64,000 nt of DNA from Mogibacterium sp. (GTDB lineage: Bacteria > Bacillota > Clostridia > Peptostreptococcales > Anaerovoracaceae), in NCBI GenBank assembly GCA_017512365.1, contig JAFWGQ010000014.1, positions 186,001 through 250,000 of the forward strand, read 5' to 3'. Shown here in pieces: positions 17,629-25,343 of the stretch. Within the stretch, counting starts at the first letter, position 1, and every line of letters begins with the position of its first letter. The notes beneath the pieces are model-generated. The model was given only the letters and a program-made list of their open reading frames with translations, searched no databases and was not told where the DNA came from. The position numbers were made by a program, and so were the translations under genes.

Positions 17629-19191
17629 TCATACTGTTCTCACGCCTCTTTCCTGGTAGACGCTGTCGTGCACTTTGTTTTTTGTCTTTTCCATCGCTGT
17701 CGCTGATCCGAATGCCATCGTTACAGCTATCAGCGGAGATATATCTTCCATCGACTTGTGACGATCCCATACCCATGCACCGTCGCCCATCGGCTTTGTC
17801 GCCGCTATGTTGGCCGCCAGATCGAGCGCCGGCTGTGATATGTGATGTATAGGCGTCGCGTCCGTCTCGGAGTCCGGCAGGCATGATGCCACCGCATCCC
17901 AAAGGCGTCCGCTCCAGCCTGCAACGTCCTTCCCGCTGCACTCGACCACCTCTACGCCGTCTATGGCGGCAATGATGTCCATATATGCTGCTATCGGGGA
18001 TCCTTTGCTCTGCAATGCAACCTTCATGCCGGCTTTATAGTTTGGAGCCGTGTTCACGAACCAGTCTGCGAGCCATGCAGTGCCGCTCCTGTATTCGACC
18101 AGTTCTGCGTGCCAGGATCCGTCCTCGCGTCTACCACACACCGCAATGCTCGCATGCGTTCTGTCGGCGGAGATATCCACTCCCCACCACAGCGGAGATT
18201 CCTTTGCTATAGTGCTTTTTTCATCTTTGCCGGCTTCCCAGGCATCTACAGGGAACGGAGGCGTTATCGATGTTGTGATCCACTGGCACAAGCTCTCTGT
18301 CTTGAAGACATCGATCGGATCATTTGCGTATGCACTTCTCAAACTATCGATATCTATCGTGTACCCGAGCGCCGGATTCGCCTGCGCCCACACCTCTTCA
18401 TCACCCGGATCCGCATCAGGAGGTGCGCTCCACTCGAAAAACCCGAGCGTCCCGTCATCCGCTGTCTCGTCCGCAGGAGTCTCTGAATCGCCGAAAGCCG
18501 CTACTATTCCATCCGGATCCCCGAGCCTTTCGTGAGCCTTGAGTCTGAAATGCCTCAGCACGACAGATGTCCCATCGCCTGCATTTGACATGCACCATAT
18601 AAGGGAATTCTTCCTCGCCATGCCTGTTTTTGACAGCGCAGCCCAGGCATCCCATGTCTGATGCTCTCTCAGCTCGTCCATGAGCACGAGATCAGCTGTC
18701 TTACCACGTCCGGCCTTTCTATTTGATGCCCTAACTCTATAATCGCGATTATTTGTCAGCTGCAGCCTCTTTGCGCCGTTCGTGTACCACACATGTTTGA
18801 TATATCCTGCCAGTTCCGGGTTCGCTTCAGCCATTTCTACACACATCTGCCATGTGTCCTCAGCGTTGCTGACGTCCTGGGCTGTTCCAAGGACCAGCCC
18901 TACCCAAAGCTGATAAAGAAAAAACAGCGCCACCACGCATCCTGTCGTGGTTTTGCCGTTCTGTCTGCCTATTTCCGCTATTACGATCCTGTATCGGAGC
19001 CTCCAGCCGTCCTCTGCATCATCTATGACCTCAAGCGCATGTATCAGAAGCCATCTCTGATACGGCATGAGATTGAACCCGAGGACCTCCTCTGCGAATT
19101 CTATTACTTCAAACCCTATCGAAGTCTCAGGCGTCAGCTCTCGCAACGGCGGTGTGAATATTCTCGGTACTTCACAGCCTTTCCTTTCCAT
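17629..19191 (-). CDS. Terminase large subunit
   Basis: Encodes 520 residues. Residues 75-81 are the Walker A-like GRQNGKT and 168-173 the Walker B LVLMDE of the packaging ATPase. The C-terminal nuclease half contains WWGVDISADRTHASIAV with a candidate metal-binding Asp near 339 and a late DRHKS segment. The protein packages DNA into the prohead and cuts concatemers. It overlaps the small subunit gene by 20 bases and is followed by the portal gene 16 bases on. The overall style resembles terminases of phages from Gram-positive hosts. Confidence 0.92.
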   Translation of the reverse strand: MERKGCEVPRIFTPPLRELTPETSIGFEVIEFAEEVLGFNLMPYQRWLLIHALEVIDDAEDGWRLRYRIVIAEIGRQNGKTTTGCVVALFFLYQLWVGLVLGTAQDVSNAEDTWQMCVEMAEANPELAGYIKHVWYTNGAKRLQLTNNRDYRVRASNRKAGRGKTADLVLMDELREHQTWDAWAALSKTGMARKNSLIWCMSNAGDGTSVVLRHFRLKAHERLGDPDGIVAAFGDSETPADETADDGTLGFFEWSAPPDADPGDEEVWAQANPALGYTIDIDSLRSAYANDPIDVFKTESLCQWITTSITPPFPVDAWEAGKDEKSTIAKESPLWWGVDISADRTHASIAVCGRREDGSWHAELVEYRSGTAWLADWFVNTAPNYKAGMKVALQSKGSPIAAYMDIIAAIDGVEVVECSGKDVAGWSGRLWDAVASCLPDSETDATPIHHISQPALDLAANIAATKPMGDGAWVWDRHKSMEDISPLIAVTMAFGSATAMEKTKNKVHDSVYQERGVRTV

Positions 19192-19498
19192 TCGCAGCTT
19201 CCTTCTTCCATCTGCTGTTCCCTACGCGCTTCTTTTCTTTTGCCTCTGCTGGCTCGGCCTGCACCGCCTTCATCGTGTCCGGTGTGAGATGCAGGGCCTC
19301 ACAGTATTTCTGGAATGTGCTCGGTGTCACATTATCAAACTTCCCGTCTATCAAAGGCCACCCTTCACGGTCCATCGTGGCCGCCATCTTCTTGGCAGCT
19401 TCTATGAGAGCTCCGTGCTTCTGGCGATCCAGACGACCGTCCTTTACAGCCTGATTTACCGACGTATTGAATCTGCTCAGTACTGTACTTTTTGCCAT
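19172..19498 (-). CDS. Terminase small subunit
   Basis: Encodes 108 residues. Helical segments (VLSRFNTSVNQAVKDGRL, HGALIEAAKKMAATMD) followed by VTPSTFQKYCEALHLTPD and a basic tail match small terminase subunits of the type found with this kind of large subunit. It recognises the packaging site. The gene follows the HNH endonuclease and a 111-base noncoding stretch, and its end overlaps the large subunit start. Confidence 0.75.
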   Translation of the reverse strand: MAKSTVLSRFNTSVNQAVKDGRLDRQKHGALIEAAKKMAATMDREGWPLIDGKFDNVTPSTFQKYCEALHLTPDTMKAVQAEPAEAKEKKRVGNSRWKKEAANGKERL

Positions 19499-19609
19499 AT
19501 CCCATCCTCTATTTCGCGGGCGCGTGTGCGCGCGTCCCCCCCCTCTTCATGCGGAGGGATAAATTATGGTGCGGCGGTTGAAGTCGCCGACGGCGTCGGC
19601 TCCAAGATT
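19499..19609. other. Noncoding packaging (cos) region candidate
   Basis: This 111-base gap between the HNH endonuclease and the small terminase gene is the usual location of the cohesive-end site in HNH-associated cos phages. It contains a GC-rich stretch (GCGGGCGCGTGTGCGCGCG), a C-tract, and the near-perfect palindrome GCCGACGGCGTCGGC at 19587-19601. No promoter or open frame is evident. Assignment is positional inference. Confidence 0.4.
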
Positions 19610-19921
19610 TCAACACCCCTCCCCCTTCGACCAGTTGCGTGTGCGACGGCCGAGGTTATTCATGCCCGCTTTCTTGCCTCTTGCTCTATTACATCTTCTG
19701 TGGCTGGGCTGTACATTCTCAGGTAATAATGCCAGCTCTGGATGGCGCTCGACTACCAGCCTGTGGTCTGGCTCATAGCTTGAGTCAGTGCTCGAAGGCT
19801 TCACGCTGTAGTCTATCGGCTGTCCGCAGTGAACGCATACAGCGTTGCGTGCTTTGTCTCTCTCGTAACACTCGCGCCTCATCCTCTTCCATGCCGGCGT
19901 GCGCCTCGGGTCATAGCTCAT
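19610..19921 (-). CDS. HNH endonuclease
   Basis: Encodes 103 residues. Zinc-binding Cys pairs C29/C32 (CVHC) and a partner Cys at 77 (RRCN), with the catalytic DH at 52-53 (EPDHRLVV), Asn69 (PENV) and His74, form a complete HNH motif. Small HNH proteins next to terminase assist DNA packaging and cos cleavage in many siphophages. The start overlaps the end of the Stealth-like gene by 11 bases; a cos-like gap follows it. Confidence 0.88.
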   Translation of the reverse strand: MSYDPRRTPAWKRMRRECYERDKARNAVCVHCGQPIDYSVKPSSTDSSYEPDHRLVVERHPELALLPENVQPSHRRCNRARGKKAGMNNLGRRTRNWSKGEGC

Positions 19922-20609
19922 ACCTGCACCTGTCAGGGAAGGCCTCCCTGATATACCTCCCTACCTTGCCATCGTGAAAGCTTCTGTCGTTCGTCGACAG
20001 GAATATCTCTTCGCCTGTCGGCATCTGTGATTCGCTTTGTATCTTCACATCTTTTGTGATGACACCGCCTATGCTGTGGTGATTGCCGTACAGCGATCTG
20101 AACATCGGGCAATCAGGGAATGCCGCCAACGTCTGCAGAGCTTTCTCCCTGTTGATCAGCATAGGAACATGCAACGCATAGTCAAGGCTGTCATATCCCA
20201 TCGCATTCAGGACGCGGGCCGTCTCGTTCAGCTGCATCGAGTATGTTGAATTGCGGCCGCCGTGTTTCTTCTGGATCCGACGTACTCTTCCGCTCAGCGT
20301 TCCGTATACCATCGGCTGCAGCTTGCTGACCTTCTTCATCACGAAGAAGTCATCGTTGAACAGCCAGAAGTCAGGCGTGATCTCATCGTTCCCGCAGATG
20401 GCTGTCAGCGTGTCTCTGACCTTCTCCCACTTGTTGTTTCCTGACTGCTGATACTCTACAAGGACATCCGGCATGATGCCTTCAGGTGCACCGCCGTAGA
20501 ACCATATCTTCCTGTACGGGAAGTTCTTGCACACGGATCTGATCGAGTAGGTCAGTTCGTCCGACGTGTAGTTGTTCTTCAGGATGTATACGATGTCATG
20601 CTTCGCCAT
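19911..20609 (-). CDS. Stealth-like sugar-phosphate transferase
   Basis: Encodes 232 residues from the ATG at 20607-20609, whose codons begin MAKHDIVYILKN; it overlaps the preceding nucleotidyltransferase gene by 14 bases. The segments DELTYSIRSVCKNFPY (about 17-32), RKIWFYGGAP and DFWLFNDDFFVMKKV (about 80-94) correspond to conserved region 2 of Stealth proteins, hexose-1-phosphate transferases of capsule synthesis. No signal peptide is present. It is the last of three sugar genes in the prophage and may add a sugar phosphate to a glycan or phage component. The substrate is unknown, and Stealth regions 1 and 4 are not seen. Confidence 0.6.
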   Translation of the reverse strand: MAKHDIVYILKNNYTSDELTYSIRSVCKNFPYRKIWFYGGAPEGIMPDVLVEYQQSGNNKWEKVRDTLTAICGNDEITPDFWLFNDDFFVMKKVSKLQPMVYGTLSGRVRRIQKKHGGRNSTYSMQLNETARVLNAMGYDSLDYALHVPMLINREKALQTLAAFPDCPMFRSLYGNHHSIGGVITKDVKIQSESQMPTGEEIFLSTNDRSFHDGKVGRYIREAFPDRCRYEL

Positions 20610-21264
20610 TGAATATCCTCTCGAAATGCTGCACGTCTCCTGCCGTGTCAACGTCGCATGTGTAGTCGTTGATAACGGTGTATCTGTCTTTGTATACATC
20701 GCGCTTCTTCTTCAGCCTGCCGTGGTTAATGGTCGTCCATAACTCCCACGAGATCGGAGGCCTCCAGAACATTCCGCGATTTGCGTTTATCTTGCAGTCA
20801 AGGATTGCCTGCCTCATGTGGTTCGTGTTGACCACCTTGAATGCGAACGGCTCCGGATACGCCTTGAAGTATCTCTCGTCATAAGGCGGTCTGGATCCGA
20901 AGAATTCGATGTCGTCTGTCTCTGTCTCGATGATCGTTCTGATCGCTTCAGGCGAGTACACCACATCGCCGTACAGATATGTCGTCGGCTCGTCTGTCGG
21001 ATAGAACGCATCTACCCACCAGCCTGTGTTGCCTAGCACCTTGCTGCCTTCGCTGATGATCGTATAGTCGTTGACATGGACCAGAAGAGGAACGCCGAAT
21101 CTGGCGAACTCATCATCGTCTGTGCTGATGTATATCTTCCGGCAGCCTGCTTCTTTCAGCAGGCGGATCGTTCTCGCTACGATTTCTTCGCCGTTTATCT
21201 TTATGAGTTGCCTCGGTGTCTCCCAGTTGGTATAGTTGCCACCGCACATGATGATGTATTTCAT
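20596..21264 (-). CDS. Nucleotidyltransferase-like sugar activating enzyme
   Basis: Encodes 222 residues. The N-terminus MKYIIMCGGNYTNWETPRQL carries a variant of the glycine-rich nucleotide-binding loop of sugar-1-phosphate nucleotidyltransferases, followed by LIKINGEEIVARTI. YLYGDVVYS at about 96-104 supplies the metal-binding GD. In this family the enzyme makes an NDP-activated sugar or alcohol. The first residues differ from the classic GGxGTRL, so specificity is open. It overlaps the GT2 gene (ATGA) upstream and the Stealth-like gene downstream, so the three are translationally coupled. Confidence 0.65.
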   Translation of the reverse strand: MKYIIMCGGNYTNWETPRQLIKINGEEIVARTIRLLKEAGCRKIYISTDDDEFARFGVPLLVHVNDYTIISEGSKVLGNTGWWVDAFYPTDEPTTYLYGDVVYSPEAIRTIIETETDDIEFFGSRPPYDERYFKAYPEPFAFKVVNTNHMRQAILDCKINANRGMFWRPPISWELWTTINHGRLKKKRDVYKDRYTVINDYTCDVDTAGDVQHFERIFNGEA

Positions 21265-22073
21265 AGCTCAAACGCCTCTCTGTATCTGCCTGAGTTCCAA
21301 TGCTCGGCAAGGATCTGGTACACTGCAGACCGCATCTTCTTGTCATCGGTCCGCAGCATGAAGTCTTCAAGCGCCCTGGACTGTGCAACGAGTCCTTCCT
21401 GATCCAGAGTCTTGATCCGGGACAGGCTCTGTTTGTTGTCGAAGTTCCTCATGACCGTTACGGTTTCGCGCTTTGTATGAAACAGTCTGTCATCACACGC
21501 AAGCATCTCGAGGTTGAATATCTCATCCTCACCGTACTGAAGCGCCTCGACGAAGCGGATATTGTAATCGTCAAGGAAGCTCTTCCGGATCAGCTTGTTC
21601 CACACCATGCACCAGCACTTTGGCCATATGCTGAACGGCATATCGCAGAGCTGATAGATGCCTCTCTCGTTTGCGTACTTCAGCTTCGTATGTCCCGTCT
21701 TCTCATAGTGCCGCAGGTGGTTCGCCTGTATAATGTTCGCCGTACCATCGAGGTGCATCATCCTCTCGAATACTTCTGATGCCTCCGGGACCAGTTCATC
21801 ATCGGCATCAAGGAACGTGATCCACTCGCCATTTGCAAAATCGAGCCCGACATTCCTTGCACCGCTCACACCCTTTTTATTCCCGAATTGGTTGCCAGTT
21901 ACCGTTATGCGCTGATCCTTATTGGCATAGTCACAGGCAATGTCATAGCCTTCGTCTGTACTCTGATCATCCACCAGTATGAACTCCATGTCACCCGGCT
22001 GCCTGATCAGGCTCTCGCAGCATCGGCCTATCCACTTCTCACTATTCCAAAACGGTACTATTACGCTTATCAT
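21261..22073 (-). CDS. Family 2 glycosyltransferase (GT-A)
   Basis: Encodes 270 residues. The start MISVIVPFWNSEKWIGRC, VDDQSTD at 34-40, GVSGARNVGLDFA at 68-80 and the DxD motif FLDADDEL at 88-94 are standard GT2 features. No transmembrane segment is present, so it is a soluble or peripheral enzyme. It is the first gene after a hairpin that may end the early transcript and is coupled to the nucleotidyltransferase. Likely role: transferring a sugar to a host surface glycan, phage DNA or a capsid protein (inference). Confidence 0.85.
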   Translation of the reverse strand: MISVIVPFWNSEKWIGRCCESLIRQPGDMEFILVDDQSTDEGYDIACDYANKDQRITVTGNQFGNKKGVSGARNVGLDFANGEWITFLDADDELVPEASEVFERMMHLDGTANIIQANHLRHYEKTGHTKLKYANERGIYQLCDMPFSIWPKCWCMVWNKLIRKSFLDDYNIRFVEALQYGEDEIFNLEMLACDDRLFHTKRETVTVMRNFDNKQSLSRIKTLDQEGLVAQSRALEDFMLRTDDKKMRSAVYQILAEHWNSGRYREAFEL

Positions 22074-22087
22074 TTGTTCAATAACGC

Positions 22088-22111
22088 AAAGAGCCGGCCA
22101 TCGACCGGCTC
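22088..22111 (-). terminator. Hairpin between early and sugar/late genes
   Basis: On the minus strand GAGCCGG and CCGGCTC (7 bp, 7-base loop) are followed by TTTGCG. The U-tract is short, so termination would be weak. The 135-base gap 22074-22208 holds this hairpin and otherwise an A/T-rich stretch with a possible -10 (TATAGT), where the nearby DUF1492-type regulator might act. Confidence 0.4.
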
Positions 22112-22208
22112 CTGCTGAAAGGAAAAATTGGTATTTATGCGAAAGATCTCTTTGTTTCTTTCTAGCTTACACTATACACATGTCCCTATATGACCTGGTA
22201 TGACTTTT

Positions 22209-22625
22209 TTACCACGGCAGTATCATTGTTGCTTCCTTGGCTATGCGCTGGATGTAGGCTGTGTCATAGCCGACGAGGTCTGCTATCTCATTCCAGCACA
22301 GGCAGTCTGTGTATCTGTATCTCAGAGTGCGCACAGCTATGTGCTGCCTGTTCGTATCCCTCGGCAGCGAACATATGAATTCATCTGCGCCATCCTTCAG
22401 AGCATCCAGCTCCTTCTCGATCTCTGCTATCTCTTTGCTGAGATCTATAGCCGCCTCGATGTACCTGTTCCCTGATCCGGACGGTGATGTCTGTACCCGT
22501 TCGTGATCCGGCGGCGTTGATGGTATCGAGGTAGCCTTCTCCTCCAGGAACAGCAGATGCTCTTTCTTTCGCTCGATCAGCTTGTCCAGCTGCGGTATTC
22601 TCCTCAGTTCTCTTCGTGAAATCAT
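22209..22625 (-). CDS. DUF1492/RinA-like phage transcription regulator
   Basis: Encodes 138 residues. The central GSGNRYIEAAIDLSKEIAEI and the C-terminal sigma-4-like helix-turn-helix (YRYTDCLCWNEIADLVGYDTAYIQRI) match DUF1492/ArpU/RinA-type activators of phage late genes. In Gram-positive phages such proteins switch on the packaging and structural operon. Its position directly before the late genes fits. An alternative reading is a sigma-factor-like protein. Confidence 0.75.
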   Translation of the reverse strand: MISRRELRRIPQLDKLIERKKEHLLFLEEKATSIPSTPPDHERVQTSPSGSGNRYIEAAIDLSKEIAEIEKELDALKDGADEFICSLPRDTNRQHIAVRTLRYRYTDCLCWNEIADLVGYDTAYIQRIAKEATMILPW

Positions 22626-22664
22626 TTCCAGCCAACTCTAATCTGCCGACTTATACGCCGGCTC

Positions 22665-23471
22665 CTACTTGTTCCAGTCTGCTCTCCTTGCCCGGATCAG
22701 GATGGCTATCCCCATTCCTTCCCCGGTATCTATATCTGATCCGAAGAGCTCGCGCCCGTCGAATGTGATCTCGCACTTAGTCAGGATCCATTTATCCTTT
22801 CTGCCCTTATTGATCAGTCTCTCTATGAATTCCGTGTCATCGGGATTCCGTCTGATCTTCTCAATGTCAGCCCTCGATACAGCTTTGTCCGAGACCACAG
22901 GCTCAGGCTTGACCAGATTGTTCGAGCCTTTCCACCTTCTCTTGCCGCAGGCCTGGCTGATCATGTAGTTCGCCAGCTGCTCGATGCCAGTCTCTGTGAA
23001 GCGGAGTCTGTCGGCATTGGCGTATCCATATTTCCACCTGTCCTCTATGAGGTCTCTGGCGAGGCCTCCGCTGATGACCATGTGGAAGTGCTTGCGTACT
23101 ACTTCACCGCTGCCGTCTCCGGCAATGTCTGAGTAGACGTAGATGTATTTGAACGGCTTATCCGGGAAGGACTTATTCCACAGTCTCCTCAACACTCTGA
23201 TGTAGTTGCCTATGAGTCTGAGGGCATCCTCCTCGGTCTCCGGGAGATTGTCATCGTCGAATGTCAAATGCAGAGCCAGGTCACCTATTCCGAAATTCTT
23301 GTGGAGGATCCTGCGAAACTGTCTCTTCGATTTTTTATCGTTCAGATTCTTCTGAGCAGGAGTGCTCTCTTTTATCTTTCGCGCTCTGTCAAATACCTTT
23401 TTATGAGGCGAGAGATTGAACATCTCCTTCTCCATATATTTCCCTGTCTCGTATGTCTTGACTCTGATCAT
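22665..23471 (-). CDS. Rolling-circle (HUH) replication-associated protein
   Basis: Encodes 268 residues. The segment ALHLTFDDDNLP (about 66-77), the paired-His motif KHFHMVI (His128, His130) and a downstream candidate catalytic Tyr169 in ANYMISQACGK match the REP_ORF2/G2P-type HUH endonucleases seen in some Firmicute prophages. These nick one strand to start rolling-circle replication. The start is uncertain because no clear ribosome binding site precedes the first ATG; starts at residue 13 or 17 are alternatives. A GC stem-loop and an AT palindrome lie just upstream (23508-23556). Confidence 0.7.
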   Translation of the reverse strand: MIRVKTYETGKYMEKEMFNLSPHKKVFDRARKIKESTPAQKNLNDKKSKRQFRRILHKNFGIGDLALHLTFDDDNLPETEEDALRLIGNYIRVLRRLWNKSFPDKPFKYIYVYSDIAGDGSGEVVRKHFHMVISGGLARDLIEDRWKYGYANADRLRFTETGIEQLANYMISQACGKRRWKGSNNLVKPEPVVSDKAVSRADIEKIRRNPDDTEFIERLINKGRKDKWILTKCEITFDGRELFGSDIDTGEGMGIAILIRARRADWNK

Positions 23472-23507
23472 GAATTTTTATCCGACTTGATACTATCCAT
23501 TTGAACT

Positions 23508-23556
23508 GTCATACCCGGGCTCTCACCGGGCATGACTTCTTACCTTATATATAAGG
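23508..23556. repeat. Stem-loop and AT-rich palindrome upstream of Rep
   Basis: An 11-bp stem with a 7-base loop is formed by 23508-23518 and 23526-23536 (minus strand GTCATGCCCGG with CCGGGTATGAC, one G-U pair). Seven bases on lies CCTTATATATAAGG (23543-23556), a perfect 14-base palindrome. Neither is followed by a U-run. Together they could be the nick site or an operator for the adjacent HUH Rep gene. This is inference from position and structure. Confidence 0.5.
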
Positions 23557-23560
23557 ATGA

Positions 23561-23851
23561 TTATCTGATAGCAGCTGCGATGTATGCCTTCTCCAGCTTG
23601 CCGATCTTTTCGTTCAGGCCTCTGACCTTGACCTCGGCCAGCTCTATGCACCTCTCAAGATGCTTGTTCTTCTGCCTGAGGGTCATGTTCTCCATCTCCA
23701 GTGCTTTGATCTTCCCTATGTAGAAATCATTCTCCGGTACATGAGCTGAGAAGAACTTTACCGTCGGAAGCTCTTCCTTTGCGCAGTGCTTTTCCTTGTA
23801 GCTCTCGAGATCCTCTGCTTTGAGGACTACCATTTCCTGTTCGATCATCAT
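23561..23851 (-). CDS. Coiled-coil phage protein
   Basis: Encodes 96 residues, start MMIEQEMV, with GGAGG eight bases upstream. The second half (MENMTLRQKNKHLERCIELAEVKVRGLN) is a strong leucine-zipper-like coiled coil. No family is recognised. It sits between the VRR-NUC/zinc ribbon genes and the Rep gene, so an accessory role in replication is possible. Confidence 0.6.
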   Translation of the reverse strand: MMIEQEMVVLKAEDLESYKEKHCAKEELPTVKFFSAHVPENDFYIGKIKALEMENMTLRQKNKHLERCIELAEVKVRGLNEKIGKLEKAYIAAAIR

Positions 23852-23865
23852 TGTCTTTTCCTCCC

Positions 23866-24085
23866 TTACTTATATTTTTCTGACTCCGATATTATTTGTT
23901 TGCCTCGTGTGGAACCTTCAAACTCAGACCTTCTGGCTGATACCTGGCGCTGACCGTTGTTGTAACACTCCGGGCAGATGTACCTGGGCCGGCCGGTGAA
24001 CATCCTCTTCATCTTTATTTATCTTGTCGAACTCCTCCCCGCACACGCAGCATTCGACTACTTCTATAGATCTGAAATATTTCAT
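23866..24085 (-). pseudogene. Zinc-ribbon protein split by a frameshift
   Basis: The ATG at 24083-24085 overlaps the VRR-NUC stop (ATGA) and opens MKYFRSIEVVECCVCGEEFDK, a first Cys pair. That frame then reads into low-similarity sequence and stops at 23924. The +1 frame continues with TGRPRYICPECYNNGQRQV, the natural second Cys pair, and runs to a TAA at 23866, immediately before the next gene's ribosome binding site. The two halves together form one Cys4 ribbon. Either the gene is frame-damaged, or the sequence has a one-base error, or expression needs a +1 frameshift near AATAAAGATG. The downstream frame could also start alone at an ATG near 24012. Confidence 0.55.
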
Positions 24086-24531
24086 TTGACTGTTCCGATC
24101 TGTTTCCCTTCTTTTAGTATTGCCAGGTTCTCAAACCTGAATGCAGTTCTGTGATCTATATCTATATAGTTCTGCAGGACCGCGATAGCGTCTTCCGCCG
24201 TATAGCAGACTGCGCAGTAGTTGTGGAAGTGCGCAGCGCGGAGCATGAATTCTATCTGCGATGCGAGCAGGCGGCCATCTCCGTATTTCATCTCGATATA
24301 CAGCCCGTAATATCCCGCACACGCTACCGGCAGATGCAGATCGGGAACTCCGGCGAGGACACCCATGCGTTTGAGCTTGGCAGCTTCCCTTTTGTTCCTA
24401 TTTCCTCCGTTCGGAATGTGATGCAGGAGCCGCAGTCCCGGCCATCGGTCCGACTGCATGCGCGCCCACTGGATCACAGCCTGTTGTTCGGTGTCCTCAG
24501 TCCTCAGTTTCACGTAATCACTCATTCGCAT
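24082..24531 (-). CDS. VRR-NUC domain nuclease
   Basis: Encodes 149 residues. EQQAVIQWARM, LLHHIPNGGNRN, LKRMGVLAGVPDLHLPV and YGLYIEMKYGDG in this order are the PD-(D/E)xK motifs of VRR-NUC proteins, with Asp in GVPDL and Glu/Lys in IEMK as catalytic residues. Stand-alone VRR-NUC proteins are frequent in phage replication modules and act on branched DNA. A later ATG (MSDYVKL, residue 4) is an alternative start. It lies between an uncharacterised gene and the broken zinc ribbon. Confidence 0.85.
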   Translation of the reverse strand: MRMSDYVKLRTEDTEQQAVIQWARMQSDRWPGLRLLHHIPNGGNRNKREAAKLKRMGVLAGVPDLHLPVACAGYYGLYIEMKYGDGRLLASQIEFMLRAAHFHNYCAVCYTAEDAIAVLQNYIDIDHRTAFRFENLAILKEGKQIGTVK

Positions 24532-24973
24532 CCTCCATGTCGTCGAGTGTCATCTGCCTGCTCCACGGCTCAGCCCAATCGGCACCGTACTCATCTATGA
24601 TTTCCTTGAATCCCTCGTAGTCATAGCCTCTGAGTGCATAGTCGCTTACATCGGTACCGTCACTCGTCTCTTCAATCTTGATCTTCAGCAGCTGCTCGAA
24701 TATGGCTATGCGTACCTGCTCATGGTTGAGTCCTGTCAGATTCGGTTTGTGTATGCTGATGACATAATCGAGGAGCGCGATCTCCCTGTAGAGGTCGGGG
24801 ACTCGTTCAATCTCCGCAATTACAGGCTTGCCGTTTTTCTTCTTCGCTTTTTCGGTGTATACGATCTGTATACGGACCGCCCAATGCTGGAGCCTGCTAA
24901 GGCTTTCTTTCTCCTCCAGAAGGTCCAGAAGATCCTCATCCCAATCAGTTGTCGTTATGTAGTCTGTCTTCAT
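24518..24973 (-). CDS. Acidic phage protein of unknown function
   Basis: Encodes 151 residues from the ATG at 24971-24973 (MKTDYITTTDWDEDL), preceded by AGAGG nine bases upstream; an ATG six codons earlier is possible. The chain is acidic and helical, with a Lys-rich loop (TEKAKKKNGKP) and an acidic end (DEYGADWAEPW). It resembles uncharacterised proteins that precede VRR-NUC genes in Clostridial phages, but I cannot give a family. Its end overlaps the VRR-NUC start. Confidence 0.6.
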   Translation of the reverse strand: MKTDYITTTDWDEDLLDLLEEKESLSRLQHWAVRIQIVYTEKAKKKNGKPVIAEIERVPDLYREIALLDYVISIHKPNLTGLNHEQVRIAIFEQLLKIKIEETSDGTDVSDYALRGYDYEGFKEIIDEYGADWAEPWSRQMTLDDMEDANE

Positions 24974-24994
24974 TGCTTTTTTCCTCTTCATCTT

Positions 24995-25063
24995 TCACTT
25001 GTTCACGTCGTACCATATTTCAAACAGTATCAGTGCTATTAAAAATCCGATTATCAGTTCCAT
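24995..25063 (-). CDS. Possible 22-residue membrane peptide
   Basis: A 22-codon frame begins MELIIGFLIALILFEIW and ends DVNK, a single hydrophobic helix with polar ends. It overlaps the end of the upstream gene by 44 bases and ends just before the next gene. Such mini membrane peptides are common in phage accessory regions, but evidence here is only composition and placement. Confidence 0.3.
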   Translation of the reverse strand: MELIIGFLIALILFEIWYDVNK

Positions 25064-25343
25064 CGTTATTGTCTTCCGTCTGTGGCGCGTCCTTCCTATC
25101 CGGCCACCCTATAATTCTGTTCTCAAACTTCTTGTAAGCATCGAGGTACCACTCGTTCTCATCTCCGTTAAATGTCAGTTCGTAATACATTCCGTCTAGA
25201 AGTGTGCTTGATATGAGGAACTTCCAATTCTGTAAAGCTTTGCACTTCCAGACTGTGTATACTTCAAACTGCGGAATATCATCTGACTTATCCAGATGCT
25301 CTATGATGTAATCCTTTACAATTTCATGCGCTATGTGTTCCAT
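25020..25343 (-). CDS. DUF6275-like phage protein
   Basis: Encodes 107 residues. Segments VYTVWKCKALQNWKFLIS, LDGMYYELTFNGDENEWYLDAYKKFEN match DUF6275, a small family found in early regions of Firmicute phages. Biochemical function is unknown. The last 25 residues, rich in Asp and Asn, are variable. It starts inside the end of a newly recognised 45-codon gene, within the chain of overlapping small genes. Confidence 0.75.
   Translation of the reverse strand: MEHIAHEIVKDYIIEHLDKSDDIPQFEVYTVWKCKALQNWKFLISSTLLDGMYYELTFNGDENEWYLDAYKKFENRIIGWPDRKDAPQTEDNNDGTDNRIFNSTDTV

Noticed and set aside
22112..22208. Late promoter with TATAGT
   Set aside because: No acceptable -35 at 16-18 bases; kept only as a remark.
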